From NCBI RefSeq assembly GCF_013307435.2, contig NZ_CP102845.1, positions 4,338,001-4,402,000 of the forward strand: a stretch of DNA of 64,000 nucleotides, read 5' to 3'. A program made the translations under genes and the position numbers. This stretch comes from Microvirga terrae. GTDB taxonomy: Bacteria > Pseudomonadota > Alphaproteobacteria > Rhizobiales > Beijerinckiaceae. Shown here piece after piece: positions 35,515 through 45,467 of this stretch (positions within the stretch are counted from its first letter, which is position 1; each line of letters opens with the position of its first letter). Below the pieces are notes generated by a model that saw only the letters and a program-made list of their open reading frames with translations, was not told the origin of the DNA and made no database searches.

Positions 35515-35949
35515 ATGTCTCACTCAGCAGCTCTCTCTCACACCCCCACCCAGGGCCGTTCTGCATCCGCCCTTGCTGATGCAGTTCCTCTCGCTGGCCG
35601 GGCGCTCCTGAGCGCCATCTTTGTCATCTCGGGCGCGTCGAAGCTCGCGGCTCCGGCAGCCACGATCGGGTATATCGAATCCGCAGGCCTGCCGCTGGCG
35701 TCGTTCGGGTTCGTCCTCGCGGTCATCGTTGAGGTCCTGGGCGGCCTTGCACTGATCGCCGGCTATCGCACACGGCTGGTTGCCGCGGGGCTTGCGGCTT
35801 TCACTCTCGCAACAGCGCTCGCATTCCACGCCAATCTCGCGGATCAGAACCAGTTCATCCACTTCTTCAAGAATCTCGCAATGGTCGGCGGATTGCTTCA
35901 GGTCGTGGCCTTTGGAGCAGGCCGCTTCAGCCTGGATGCCCGCCGCTGA
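35515..35949 (+). CDS. DoxX-family membrane protein
   Basis: 144 residues from ATG 35515 (AAGGAAA upstream). Four transmembrane helices: LAGRALLSAIFVISGASKLA, ASFGFVLAVIVEVLGGLALI, a third around LVAAGLAAFTLATALAF, and FFKNLAMVGGLLQVVAFGAG. These match the DoxX/DoxD-like family of quinone- or thiosulphate-linked inner-membrane proteins. Convergent with a LysR gene and ends in a shared hairpin. Co-located with pirin and redox enzymes, a frequent stress cassette. Confidence 0.88.
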   Translation: MSHSAALSHTPTQGRSASALADAVPLAGRALLSAIFVISGASKLAAPAATIGYIESAGLPLASFGFVLAVIVEVLGGLALIAGYRTRLVAAGLAAFTLATALAFHANLADQNQFIHFFKNLAMVGGLLQVVAFGAGRFSLDARR

Positions 35950-35985
35950 TGGCTTGCCTTATAATCAATGGACATCCCACCGAAA

Positions 35986-36010
35986 GGCCGCGTTCACTCC
36001 GCGGCCTTTA
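35986..36010. terminator. Bidirectional terminator between doxX-like and LysR genes
   Basis: Perfect 7-bp GC stem GGCCGCG / CGCGGCC with a 7-base loop, followed by TTTATT on the plus strand and TTTCG on the minus strand. It spans the last codons of the LysR gene. Confidence 0.7.
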
Positions 36011-36971
36011 TTGTTTGCGGTCTGCTGCCCGCAAGGAAGCGGGCAGCATTTTCATCAGCCCTTGCCGTCGGGCTCTCGGCTTGCTCCTGAAAGCGCTTGA
36101 TCAGCCATGACCCGGCAGGGCCAGGCGGCGTATCGGTTCGATAGATCGCCTGCAGCCGGTAGGATCCTCCGCGGCAGTCGGGCATGTCGAGGCGGACGAG
36201 CCGGCCGGCAGCCAAGTCCTCGCGCACCATGGGTTCGGGCATGTTGCCCCAGCCGATGCCCTCCCTCAGCAGCATGTGCTTGGAGCCAAGATCCGCTAGC
36301 CGCCACGTCTGTGTTGCCACAACGGCCATATCCTGGCCCTGTGTGAAGGGCGAGCGGTCGGTCAGCACAAGCTGAATTTGATCGCGTCCTGCACCTGGCG
36401 CATTCTGGCCTGCACGGGCCAGCGGATGATTGGGCGCGGCCACAGGCACCAACTCGACGCTGCCGACGCCAATCCGCTCGATCCCGGCGATCTCCGCATC
36501 GAGCGGCCAGCCCACCCCGATCGAGGCAGAACGGTTGAGAACCATCTGGGTCACCGCGCCGAGCGCCTCGACATTCAACCGCAAATGTACGGTTGGAAAC
36601 TCGGCCCGGAACTCCTTGAGAGCATCGACCACCCGCCAGGCCGGGAGCATCACGTCGAGCACGAGATGGATTTCCGCCTCCAGTCCCTGTAACAGCCCTT
36701 TGACCTTGGCACGCAGCCCATCGACACCGTTGGAGACAGTCCGCGCTTCTGCCAACACCATCCGGCCGGCTTCGGTCAGCTGAGGCTTGCGGGTAGACTC
36801 CCGGTCGAAGAGCGACACCCCCAGCTGCGCCTCCAGGTTGGCAATCGAGTAGCTGATGACAGAGGTCGCCCGGCCCAGCCTGCGGGCCGCGCCGGCAAAA
36901 CTGCCGACATCCACAATCGTGAGAAAGACCCGCAGCTGATCAAGCGTCGGGATCCCTGGACCGGACGGCAT
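35994..36971 (-). CDS. LysR-family regulator
   Basis: 325 residues. HTH at the N-terminus (LRVFLTIVDVGSFAGAARRL, GRATSVISYSIANLEAQLG, then FDRESTRKPQLTEAGRMVLA) and an effector domain to ~300. A C-terminal tail beyond the domain includes ARFLAGSRP. Divergent from the pirin gene (106-bp gap), the usual layout for a LysR regulator controlling that transcript. Confidence 0.9.
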   Translation of the reverse strand: MPSGPGIPTLDQLRVFLTIVDVGSFAGAARRLGRATSVISYSIANLEAQLGVSLFDRESTRKPQLTEAGRMVLAEARTVSNGVDGLRAKVKGLLQGLEAEIHLVLDVMLPAWRVVDALKEFRAEFPTVHLRLNVEALGAVTQMVLNRSASIGVGWPLDAEIAGIERIGVGSVELVPVAAPNHPLARAGQNAPGAGRDQIQLVLTDRSPFTQGQDMAVVATQTWRLADLGSKHMLLREGIGWGNMPEPMVREDLAAGRLVRLDMPDCRGGSYRLQAIYRTDTPPGPAGSWLIKRFQEQAESPTARADENAARFLAGSRPQTIKAAE

Positions 36972-37077
36972 ATCGATTTCCTCGAACGTTACGGTTCATA
37001 TTATGCGAGTTTTCCGGACACAGGAAATCGCCTTCAATGTCCTGACACAGCGCACCACTGGTGGAAAGGACAATGCC

Positions 37078-37992
37078 ATGACTGTTCAGTCCTATGCGAC
37101 CGAAGTCGAGCAGATCATTCTGCCGGCTGTCCGCGATCTCGGCGATGGCTTTCAGGTGCGCCGCGCCTTGCCCTCCATGCATCGCCGCATGGTCGGACCG
37201 TTCATCTTTCTCGACAGCTTCGGCCCTGTCGCCTTTCAGGCGGGTGAAGGACTCGACACGCGTCCTCACCCGCACATCGGGCTCGCGACCCTGACCTACC
37301 TCATCGATGGTGAGATTATGCACCGCGATAGCGAGGGCTATGTGCAACCCATCCGTCCCGGCGAGGTCAACGTCATGACGGCTGGTCGCGGCATCGTGCA
37401 CTCGGAGCGGAGCAGCGACACGACACGGGCCAGCGGAGGGACGGTTTTCGGCTTCCAGAGCTGGGTGGCCTTGCCCGCAGATCAGGAGGAGACGGCACCC
37501 GGCTTCCAGCACGTCGACGCCGGCGAACTTCCCCTAATGGAGGGAGAAGGCATAAACCTCAGAGTGATCGCCGGCTCCTTGCATGGACGTACCGCCCCGA
37601 CGCGCACCTACTCCGACTTGTTCAATGCCGATGTATCCTTGATCGATGGAGCGCGCCTGCGCATCGATGCGGAGCATGTCGAACGGGCGGTATACATCAT
37701 CAGCGGAGAAATCGAGGTCGCCGGGCAGACCGGCAGCTTCGGCAAGGACCGGCTGGTTGTGTTCAAGCCTGGTGCGGAGATCGTGCTGCGGGCTGTCGGC
37801 GCGACCCGCCTGATGCTGCTAGGTGGTGAGCCGCTGCCCGAGAAGCGCTACATCTGCTGGAACTTCGTGTCGAGCCGCCGCGAGCGCATCGAGCAGGCTG
37901 CGCAGGACTGGCGCGACCGCCAATTTCCCGGTGTTCCGGGCGAGACCGAGTTCATCCCCTTGCCAGACACCCCGCCGTTCCGGCTGAAGTGA
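37078..37992 (+). CDS. Pirin-family protein
   Basis: 304 residues from ATG 37078 (AAAGGA upstream). Two cupin domains; the N-terminal one has the pirin metal site pattern HPHIGLATLTYLIDGEIMH..D, then GEVNVMTAGRGIVHSE. Bacterial pirins can act as quercetin 2,3-dioxygenase or as redox sensors; the metal ligands (His, His, His, Glu) look present. Followed by an NADP-binding protein (72 bp) and an isochorismatase-like hydrolase, likely one operon under the divergent LysR. Confidence 0.92.
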   Translation: MTVQSYATEVEQIILPAVRDLGDGFQVRRALPSMHRRMVGPFIFLDSFGPVAFQAGEGLDTRPHPHIGLATLTYLIDGEIMHRDSEGYVQPIRPGEVNVMTAGRGIVHSERSSDTTRASGGTVFGFQSWVALPADQEETAPGFQHVDAGELPLMEGEGINLRVIAGSLHGRTAPTRTYSDLFNADVSLIDGARLRIDAEHVERAVYIISGEIEVAGQTGSFGKDRLVVFKPGAEIVLRAVGATRLMLLGGEPLPEKRYICWNFVSSRRERIEQAAQDWRDRQFPGVPGETEFIPLPDTPPFRLK

Positions 37993-38064
37993 CTCCAGCG
38001 GCGCCGCACTCAGACCGCCAAACCAAGCATTATTTCCAACCCTGCAAAAAAGGATCTCTGTGCC

Positions 38065-38661
38065 ATGACCTATGCCATCATCGGCTCGGGCGCGATCGGC
38101 AGCGCTCTCGCTCGCCAGTTCGCCCGCAGCAATATCGACGTACTGATCGCCAACAGCCGAGGACCGGAGTCCCTCAAGGGCCTGGTTGCAGAGTTCGGAC
38201 GTCATGTGACGCCAACGATCTTGCCGGACGCTTTGAAAGCAGACGTGGTGATCCTCGCTGTCCCCTTCACGGCCATAGGTGAAGCCGTCGGCGGCGCGGC
38301 GGCGTGGAACGGGCGGATTGTCGTCGACGCGACGAACGCCATCGATTTCCCAGCCTTCACACCCACAGATCTCGGAGGCCGCCCCTCGACCGCGATTGTA
38401 GCCGACTTGGTTCCCGGAGCACGAGTGGTCAAGGCCTTCAACACCCTGCCAGCAGCCGTGCTCGCCAGCGATCCAACGCAGAATAGTGGCCGCCGCGTGC
38501 TGTTCGTCTCGGGCGATGACGCCACAGCCAATGCTAACATTGCCGAACTGATCGAGCGCCTTGGCTTCGCGCCGATCACATTAGGCGCACTGGCTGAAGG
38601 TGGGTTGCTCCAGCAGTTCGGCGCGCCGCTCGTTGCTCAGAATCTGACCAAGCACGCATGA
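38065..38661 (+). CDS. NADP-binding oxidoreductase (F420-dependent reductase-like)
   Basis: 198 residues. Rossmann start MTYAIIGSGAIGSALARQFA, then NSRGPE (NADP phosphate site), VVILAVPF, VVDATNAI, RVVKAFNTLPA, and LFVSGDD, the signature order of the NADPH-dependent F420 reductase-like (YqeC/NPD) family. Here F420 use is not implied; many members act on other cofactors. AAAGGA lies upstream. Middle gene of the pirin operon. Confidence 0.87.
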   Translation: MTYAIIGSGAIGSALARQFARSNIDVLIANSRGPESLKGLVAEFGRHVTPTILPDALKADVVILAVPFTAIGEAVGGAAAWNGRIVVDATNAIDFPAFTPTDLGGRPSTAIVADLVPGARVVKAFNTLPAAVLASDPTQNSGRRVLFVSGDDATANANIAELIERLGFAPITLGALAEGGLLQQFGAPLVAQNLTKHA

Positions 38662-38721
38662 CGTCTTCTGCTACCTGCTGATCACCCTCACGACGAACCT
38701 CTCTGCTGAAAGGATACTCCA

Positions 38722-39384
38722 ATGATCACGTCAAAACCTGTCAGGGTCGGCCTCGACGCCATGCTGACGCCGGATAACTGCGCCCTGATGCTGATCGACC
38801 ATCAGCCATTCCAAGTCAGCGGCGTCAAGAACATCGATGCGGCTCTCATGATCAACAACGTGGTGGTGCTCGCAAAGGCCGCCAAGGCGTTCGGCGTGCC
38901 TACACTGCTGACCACGGTTCTCAAGGATCATGGTGGGAATCTCATCAAGCCGCTCCAGGATGTCTTTCCCGAACAGACGCCCATTGACCGGACGACGATT
39001 AACACCTGGGAGGATGAAAGCTGCCTCAGATGGGTGGAGGGCACGGGCCGCAGGAAGATCGTGATTGCGGCCCTGTGGACCGAGATCTGCCTCGCCTTTC
39101 CTGTCATCCACGCTCTAGGCGAAGGCTACGAGGTTTATTTCGTCACCGACGCCTCCGGTGGAACCAGCGTGGAGGCCCACGAGATGGGAATTCAACGGAT
39201 GATCCAGTCGGGTGCCATTCCGCTCACCGCCGGCGTGTTCATGGCTGAACTTCAGCGGGATTGGGCGCGCGAAGAAACAGCCGGCAAGGTGGCAGAGATC
39301 ATGCTCGAGCATGGCGGCGCCAGTGCCACCAATCTGGCCTGGGAACTCCAGCTTCTCGCCGGTCGGCCCGGCGCCGGCGTCTGA
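38722..39384 (+). CDS. Isochorismatase-like cysteine hydrolase (YcaC-type)
   Basis: 220 residues. Catalytic residues of the family: Asp26 in ALMLIDHQ and Cys123 in LWTEICLAF, with a TINTWED segment like YcaC. Members hydrolyse amides or isochorismate-type substrates; YcaC is an octameric hydrolase of unknown substrate. AAAGGA upstream of ATG 38722. Last gene of the pirin operon, followed by a strong hairpin. Confidence 0.87.
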   Translation: MITSKPVRVGLDAMLTPDNCALMLIDHQPFQVSGVKNIDAALMINNVVVLAKAAKAFGVPTLLTTVLKDHGGNLIKPLQDVFPEQTPIDRTTINTWEDESCLRWVEGTGRRKIVIAALWTEICLAFPVIHALGEGYEVYFVTDASGGTSVEAHEMGIQRMIQSGAIPLTAGVFMAELQRDWAREETAGKVAEIMLEHGGASATNLAWELQLLAGRPGAGV

Positions 39385-39424
39385 CCGGCCAGGAGCGAGG
39401 ATAACTCACGAAAAGTCCAGGCAC

Positions 39425-39457
39425 CGAGCGGAGACCGGAGATTCCGGTCTCCGCTCG
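39425..39457 (+). terminator. Long hairpin after the isochorismatase-like gene
   Basis: 14-bp perfect stem CGAGCGGAGACCGG / CCGGTCTCCGCTCG with a 5-base loop, 40 bp after the stop codon. No T-run, so termination would be hairpin- or Rho-assisted. A second GTCGGCTCAGGG / CCCTGAGCCGAC pair lies at about 39536-39604. Confidence 0.55.
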
Positions 39458-40225
39458 ACGGACACGGGCAAAAGACGCGATTTGATTCCCAGCTACTCCG
39501 TCCTGTTTCAAGAGATTGCCACGGGTGACTGAACGTCGGCTCAGGGTCATTTTCGGCTGATCCCCTGCCCCTCAGGAACGTCCGCAGTTCCTGCCCTGAG
39601 CCGACACTCGTCATATTTCTAGGGCGTGCCATTAGGAGACCTCCCGCGTGGGCGCACTACCCTTTCTCCGACCTCGGAGAGGATCAGCGCGAGTTGATCC
39701 CTCTTGCGCCAGGGCTCACTCACGGTGCACGAATTGGAAGCCGCACTGGCGTCCGCCGATAGACAGCGCCCCCCAGACAACCGCGAGGCACTGATCAGGG
39801 AATTCTTGGCAGCGCGCGCCGGGATAACGCATGACGGGATGGTCGCCCGAAATCGCGCTGTCACCGCATGGTGGCCGGGCTATTCACCTCCGGCAGGAGA
39901 TCGCAACCGGGCAAACACCCCGTTTGTCCAAGCACCTACTGCTGATGGGCAGTCTTTGCTACCCAATGCCGCTTGATCCCGAGGTGGGCATCGATAGAGG
40001 TTCCGGGTGCGTCCTTGGCGGCCTTACTAGTCACGGGATCGGACTTTAGAACGCCCGGTTGATCTAGCTCGCGACTTCTGCCTGGGCTCTGCATGTTAGT
40101 GCTGGCTCGGTTCACCAGTGATAAAGCGCAGCATCTCCTTGCAGATTTTGCATGGATAGTTGGCCAACGCTGCGTTTCGTGAATCAGCCTGCATCCAATG
40201 CTTCCGCTCTTGATTGTAGAGGTGT
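39458..40225. other. Long stretch without a secure gene
   Basis: About 770 bases between the metabolic cargo and the defence-type cluster. A short frame at 39704-39976 (90 codons) has no recognised family. A boundary where two acquired blocks meet is the likely meaning. Confidence 0.4.
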
Positions 40226-41548
40226 CTACCGCTGTCTCTCCATCGGGTCATCTTCACCCGATTGAGCCCACCGCATTGCAGCTTTTATGTGAGGATCAGG
40301 ACTCGCCTCCAGATCCGCGAACACTGCTGAGAACTCGCTGATTGCCTCGCGCATGGTGGCAGTATCTGGAATTATGACTCCGTGCACCACACGGTTGCGA
40401 AGACTTCTCAAGAAGGACATGCGCCGACTGGTTACCGTATCCATCGGGAATGTTTTGGAAAGGCTTCGTTCTGTAACCGCCGTGGTTGCGCGTCCATTTT
40501 CTTGACGGTTGAGCATACGGAAGAACCGCTCAAACGTAATCCACTGATTAAGGAACTCTCCTATCAGGTCATGTGGTGCCCTGTCGTTAGTTGCTGGACG
40601 ACGAACACTGCTGTCGTGGCCTATGACCTCTTGCTGGATCTCCAAGAAGCTCTGATAGAGATCCGGCCTGGCAGCGAGAATCCTGTCTGCTATCTGGTCG
40701 GCTATAGGTCTCGCTTCTGTATCATGGTCAAGAGCTGCGACAAAGGGGCGAACGGTGGCGGGTGTGTCCAAATCAGCTCGGCGAAGTAGGCGCAGCAGTA
40801 CGTTAAGACGACCCATCGTCGGTTCGGCATTGGACTCGTCGCGGAGTTCTTTCGTCTCCTCATAGAGAAAAGCAGCAAGCTCATAATGGTTCGTGAAACG
40901 AGACCCACTTTGGGCAACACGCTTCTCTACGGCTTTCTGGAGTTGTTCCAGTGCTATCTCACCAGAGATGATCAATCCGTTGAGCATGTCGAGAATAGCA
41001 TGCTCGTCTGAAGAGAGTTCTCCGCTTAAAGGCTTGTATGCAAGGTCATGTTCAACTTCTGACCATGCATGCATGAGGACCGAAGCGACTTGAATTTCGA
41101 TGATAGTTGAAGCGTAGCGACGTTGAGGCTCAATTAAATCCTCACTCTTCAGCCGAACACGATAGTGAGTTGCGTGGTAGCCGGTAAATCGCTTTTCTGC
41201 ACGCGGATTGGGCCCTGGGAACTCCCGACGCTCCTGCACATCAAATTTCTCAGCAATCAACCTGTCAAAAGTCATTCGATCGGCTGGGAAGTAAACAGCA
41301 GCCCGAACGCCCGCGAGGTCAACAATGTCACTACGGCAATCATCCACCGATGAATATGGGGTCGTTCCGTTGCGCTTTTCCAGTTTCTCGCGCAGGCGGT
41401 CAGGACGCTTAGCTCGGTAAGAGACGATTGCTCGGATTCCGTTCGCCTCTAACAGCTTTTCGCATTGTTGAGCGCAAAGCCTCGCAGCTTCTTGGAAGAA
41501 GTCGAACTCTCGAAGGTATGCCTGAACAAAATCATCTGTGATCGTCAT
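40226..41548 (-). CDS. RelA/SpoT-domain protein with HEPN-like C-terminus
   Basis: 440 residues. N-terminal alarmone-synthetase domain about 30-200: SYRAKRPDRLREKLEKR, then DIVDLAGVRAAVYFPADR, then GYHATHYRV, and EIQVASVLMHAWSEVEHDLA. The usual EIQxR arginine is Ala here, so activity may be altered. The C-terminal part has a helical bundle ending LRNRVVHG (R384, H389), an R-x4-H motif as in HEPN RNases. AGGAAG lies upstream of ATG 41548. Position beside a resolvase and a type I R-M operon suggests toxin or phage-defence rather than stringent response. No antitoxin gene is obvious next to it. Confidence 0.75.
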   Translation of the reverse strand: MTITDDFVQAYLREFDFFQEAARLCAQQCEKLLEANGIRAIVSYRAKRPDRLREKLEKRNGTTPYSSVDDCRSDIVDLAGVRAAVYFPADRMTFDRLIAEKFDVQERREFPGPNPRAEKRFTGYHATHYRVRLKSEDLIEPQRRYASTIIEIQVASVLMHAWSEVEHDLAYKPLSGELSSDEHAILDMLNGLIISGEIALEQLQKAVEKRVAQSGSRFTNHYELAAFLYEETKELRDESNAEPTMGRLNVLLRLLRRADLDTPATVRPFVAALDHDTEARPIADQIADRILAARPDLYQSFLEIQQEVIGHDSSVRRPATNDRAPHDLIGEFLNQWITFERFFRMLNRQENGRATTAVTERSLSKTFPMDTVTSRRMSFLRSLRNRVVHGVIIPDTATMREAISEFSAVFADLEASPDPHIKAAMRWAQSGEDDPMERQR

Positions 41549-41605
41549 GCTTCCTAGGCTGACATGTCAGGAGGCCATTTGGAAGGGGGAGGCATTCAGC
41601 AAGAC

Positions 41606-41721
41606 GTTCCATTGGACCTTGCTCAAACGGAACAAGAGACTTCCCTGCTCCAGGCGTTCCAACGACATATATTTTGACTTTTGGAACAGATCGTTCCACA
41701 ATTCTTAGAGTCCAATGGAAC
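41606..41721. promoter_or_regulatory. res-like site of the serine resolvase
   Basis: Outer inverted repeat GTTCCATTGGAC (41606-41617) and GTCCAATGGAAC (41710-41721), with inner GGAAC/GTTCC elements including a GGAAC-AGATC-GTTCC palindrome near 41683-41697. Multiple short dyads directly upstream of a resolvase gene are the normal form of a resolution site, and would also autoregulate it. Confidence 0.55.
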
Positions 41722-41732
41722 AGGAGCGGTTG

Positions 41733-42287
41733 ATGCTGGTGGGTTATGCCAGGACGAGTACCTTAGACCAGGAGGCTGGCTTGGAGGCGCAGCTACGGGA
41801 GTTGAAGATCCTCGGTTGCGAGAAGGTATTTCAGGAACAGGCAAGCTCGATCGGTCCACGCATGACCCTAGAGCAAGCTCTAGAGTTCACCCGCGAAGGT
41901 GACACCCTTGTCGTGACGAAGCTCGATCGCTTGGCCCGTTCAGTCCCACATATGTGGGAGATCATTCGGACGCTCCAGGCCAAGGGCGTCGGCATCCGCA
42001 TCGTCAACATGGGGATCGACACTAACACGCCGACCGGCAAGCTCATGCTCAATGTCCTTGGCGGCGTTGCCGAGTTCGAACGCGAGATGATGCTGGAGCG
42101 GCAGCGCGAGGGCATCGCGAAAGCGAAAGCCGAAGGGAAGTATCAGGGGCGCAAGCCAACTGCACGAGCTAAAGCCCCGGAGATTAAGATGCTCCACGCA
42201 GAAGGGGTGAAACTTTCCGAGATTGCACGTCGGCTTGGGATCGGCAAAGCATCTGTTCATCGTGTCCTCCGAGAACAGATGCTTTAA
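41733..42287 (+). CDS. Serine recombinase (resolvase/invertase family)
   Basis: 184 residues from ATG 41733, chosen because AGGAG lies 6 bases upstream (ATG 41715 lacks one). Nucleophile Ser9 in GYARTSTLDQ, followed by VFQEQASSIGPRMTLEQAL, TLVVTKLDRLARS, and EREMMLERQREGIAKAKAEG. C-terminal HTH SEIARRLGIGKASVHRVL. Catalyses site-specific recombination; the preceding inverted repeats form a likely res site. No Tn3-type transposase is present, so it may be a leftover or an independent resolution system. Confidence 0.92.
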   Translation: MLVGYARTSTLDQEAGLEAQLRELKILGCEKVFQEQASSIGPRMTLEQALEFTREGDTLVVTKLDRLARSVPHMWEIIRTLQAKGVGIRIVNMGIDTNTPTGKLMLNVLGGVAEFEREMMLERQREGIAKAKAEGKYQGRKPTARAKAPEIKMLHAEGVKLSEIARRLGIGKASVHRVLREQML

Positions 42288-42323
42288 ACCTGGTTTCAAA
42301 GAGCGGTGATAAAAGAGATTACC

Positions 42324-45300
42324 TCAACCCCAGTCTGCTGCAATGGCTTCAGCCTGACGCACGACGAGGTCGACAGCCGCCTTCTGCAGGTCCGGAGGGT
42401 AACCGTAGCGAGCAAGCAGCTTGCGCACTTCAATCCGCATTTTTGCGCGAACACCTTCCTTTCGTGTCCAGTCAATGGTAGCGGATGCCCGAATGGTCTG
42501 TACTAGGAGTTGGGCGAGCGTCCGCAATGTCTCGTGCGCCATCAACTCCTTTGCCGACCCATTCTCAGCGAGCGCCTCATAGAACGCGACCTCCTCTTGT
42601 GAGAGGCCTAGCTCGTTGGCTCGCGAAGTGTTCTCCTGCATTTCCTTTGCGAGCGCGATGAGCTCCTCAATGACCTGAACGCTGTCAACCGCGCGATTGT
42701 GATACTTGCGGAGTGTCTGATCGAGGCGCTCCGTCAACTTCGCGGACTGCACGATGTTGGTCCTTGCACGAGCCTTAATCTCGTCCGCAAGCAACCGCCT
42801 GAGTGTCTCGACGGCGAGGTTCTTCTGTTTGCTCGCTCGAACCTCTAATAGGAACTCTTCCGAGAAAATAGACAGGTCTGGCTGATCTAACCCTGCCGAC
42901 CGAAACACATCAAGGATACCATCCGCCATCACAGCGCGCGAAAGAAGCTGGCGTATGTCATGCTCTACAGCCGTTCGGCTACGGCCATCGCCAGAGGTGT
43001 ATTTGACGAGGTTCGCTCTCAGAGCCGCTATCAATGCGATTTCGCCACTGCGAGCTGTTACGCGTTCATCACCCGCACTGATGGCGTAAGCAACTTCGAG
43101 CTTGAGTGCTGTTTCGATAAAGATGTCACGTCGACCGCTAGCAAGGAGCTGCTCAAGGCACTGCTTTAGGATTGTTAGCTTTCCCGTCGGCGGGGCGCCA
43201 AAGAACTCTCGCCATGGGGCGCCCTCCAGTAGCGCGAGGGCACTTTCCAAGTGCAAGAAGGTTTGGCGCGCGGCCTCGTCTGAGTCCATGCGCACTTGGT
43301 CTCTGTCGCCTTGAGTATATTTGCCAAGAGCCGCCCGAAGCTCCGTCCCGATCCCAAGATAGTCTACAATAAGACCGCCAGGCTTATCCCCCCAGACGCG
43401 GTTGACGCGGGCGATGGCCTGCATGAGGCCATGCCCACGCATAGGCTTATCGATATATAGGGTGTGCAGCGACGGCGCATCAAATCCAGTCAGCCACATA
43501 TCCCGAACGATCACGAGATCGAAGCTGGAGTTAGGGTCCTTGAAGCGGTTCGCCAGCGCTTCAAGACGCGCCTTGGTTCGCAGATGAGGTTGCAATGACG
43601 CGGGATCATCCGCCCGGTTTCCAGTGATCACCACCTTGAGAAGCCCAGCATTGTCATCCCGGGGATCTGCTGACACCCAACCAGGGCGTAGCTTTGCGAT
43701 CTCGTCATACAACATCACCGCCACGCGGCGGCTTATAGTGACGATCATACCCTTGCCGCCGGCCATGGCCTCCCGGCGTTTCTCGAAGTGCTCCACAGCG
43801 TCGGCAGCAATTTTAGCGATGCGGTCAGGAGCCCCAACGATTTCCTCGAAGCGCGCGAGCTTTCCCTTGACGCGTTCTGCTACCGCGTCATCTCCTTCGG
43901 AGAGCTCTTCGGCGAGCGTATCGAGCTCTGTCCTATCATCATCACTCAGATGAAGGTGGAGCTTAGCAAGCCGGGCAGTGTAATGGATCGGCACCGTCGC
44001 TTTGTCCTTGACCGCCCTTGTCATGTCATAGGTATCGATCACCTCTCCAAAAGTGCCGTATGTGTCGCGATCCTTCTCCTCGATAGGCGTTCCAGTAAAA
44101 CCAACCACGATGGCATTGGGCAGTGCCTGCCTTAAATAGTCTGCGAAGCCGACAGCCTCGTGCATCCCGCCGTCGCGCTCAACATACTTCTTTTTAAATC
44201 CGTATTGGGTGCGGTGCGCCTCATCTGCGATGACAATGACGTTGCTACGGTGAGTTAGTAACGGGTGCTCTCCATCCTCGCCGCGGAAGCGCTGGATGGT
44301 GGTGAAGACGAGTCCCCCGATATCGACTGTTAGCAGGCTGCGCATCTCCTCCGCTGTCGCGGCTTTCCGTGGTGTCCCTCGCAGGGCTGCCCCATGATCT
44401 GCAAATGTGCCGTAGAGCTGGTCATCAAGATCATTGCGATCCGTCACCATCACAATGGTGGGGTTCTTCAGCGGCTTTGCAAGCTGCAGCTGACGCACGA
44501 AGAACAGCATGGTCAGGGACTTGCCCGATCCTTGTGTGTGCCAGATAACGCCACCCTTGCGTGTGCCGGATTGAGAGGCAGCGAGTGTGGATGTAAGTGC
44601 CTTCTTCACTGCATGGAATTGGTGATAACCGGCGAGCTTCTTGGATTTTACGACGCCGTCCTTTACCTCGAAGGCTACGAAATCAACAATGAGGTCTAAG
44701 AACCGTTCCGGGGCAAAGACACCCCGGATCAGAACTTCAAGTTCGGAGCGCTCTGCGTCATCACGGTCTGTGCCGTTGATGGTGCGCCAATGAGTGAAAC
44801 GATCAAGTCCCGCCGTCAGTGAGCCGATGCGCGCGTTCGTCCCATCGCTGATAACAAGCACCTGATTGCATCGCATCAACTCTGGGACCTTCAAGCGATA
44901 CGTCTGAAGCTGATTGAAAGCCTTTTCCAGGGTCGCATTTGCGTCGGATGGGCTTTTGAGTTCGAGAACGGCGACAGGCAAACCATTGATAAACACCGTA
45001 ACATCGGTCCGTACAGTGCCGTGGTCGCTCTTGACGATAAACTGGTTCGCCACCAGTAGCCTATTTGCGAGCGGGGTCTCTCGATCGAGAAGCTTCAATC
45101 CGACTGTGCGCGACTCGCCTCGCTCATTGACCTCAACTGGTACTCCAGAGACGAGGAAAGGATGGAAGAGGCGGTTGTTTTCAACCACATCCTGACTAGG
45201 AACGGCCATGATTTTGCGGATTGCTCCGTCGACCATAGCTGCCGTAGCCTCAGGGTTGAGCTGGGCAATGGCGCTACGCAGCTCAGGCTCAAGGATGGCT

Positions 45301-45467
45301 TGGCGATAGTCCGTTCGAGCACCCATTGGACCATCAGGAGCGAGGTAGTCTCCGGGCACGGTCTTCCAACCGATCAGCTCGAACCATGATAGGGCAGCGA
45401 GCTCAACCGCTGCCTCGGCAAGCCCCAAACGCTGTGTATCGGATGGCAGCTCGTATGTGTCGCTCAC
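42324..45467 (-). CDS. hsdR: Type I restriction enzyme R subunit
   Basis: 1047 residues, a normal HsdR length. N-terminal PD-(D/E)xK nuclease: D155 in [12 protein letters not shown] and E169-x-K171 in VLELKSP. Superfamily 2 translocase: Walker [17 protein letters not shown] near 306-320, DEAH in [14 protein letters not shown], and a helicase motif [15 protein letters not shown]-terminal helical region binds the methylase core. Overlaps the upstream accessory gene by 4 bp. It cannot act without HsdM, which is split here. Confidence 0.95.
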   Translation of the reverse strand: MSDTYELPSDTQRLGLAEAAVELAALSWFELIGWKTVPGDYLAPDGPMGARTDYRQAILEPELRSAIAQLNPEATAAMVDGAIRKIMAVPSQDVVENNRLFHPFLVSGVPVEVNERGESRTVGLKLLDRETPLANRLLVANQFIVKSDHGTVRTDVTVFINGLPVAVLELKSPSDANATLEKAFNQLQTYRLKVPELMRCNQVLVISDGTNARIGSLTAGLDRFTHWRTINGTDRDDAERSELEVLIRGVFAPERFLDLIVDFVAFEVKDGVVKSKKLAGYHQFHAVKKALTSTLAASQSGTRKGGVIWHTQGSGKSLTMLFFVRQLQLAKPLKNPTIVMVTDRNDLDDQLYGTFADHGAALRGTPRKAATAEEMRSLLTVDIGGLVFTTIQRFRGEDGEHPLLTHRSNVIVIADEAHRTQYGFKKKYVERDGGMHEAVGFADYLRQALPNAIVVGFTGTPIEEKDRDTYGTFGEVIDTYDMTRAVKDKATVPIHYTARLAKLHLHLSDDDRTELDTLAEELSEGDDAVAERVKGKLARFEEIVGAPDRIAKIAADAVEHFEKRREAMAGGKGMIVTISRRVAVMLYDEIAKLRPGWVSADPRDDNAGLLKVVITGNRADDPASLQPHLRTKARLEALANRFKDPNSSFDLVIVRDMWLTGFDAPSLHTLYIDKPMRGHGLMQAIARVNRVWGDKPGGLIVDYLGIGTELRAALGKYTQGDRDQVRMDSDEAARQTFLHLESALALLEGAPWREFFGAPPTGKLTILKQCLEQLLASGRRDIFIETALKLEVAYAISAGDERVTARSGEIALIAALRANLVKYTSGDGRSRTAVEHDIRQLLSRAVMADGILDVFRSAGLDQPDLSIFSEEFLLEVRASKQKNLAVETLRRLLADEIKARARTNIVQSAKLTERLDQTLRKYHNRAVDSVQVIEELIALAKEMQENTSRANELGLSQEEVAFYEALAENGSAKELMAHETLRTLAQLLVQTIRASATIDWTRKEGVRAKMRIEVRKLLARYGYPPDLQKAAVDLVVRQAEAIAADWG

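Noticed and set aside
39704..39976. 90-codon plus-strand frame between the metabolic and defence blocks
   Set aside because: No family, no ribosome site; composition fits chance.
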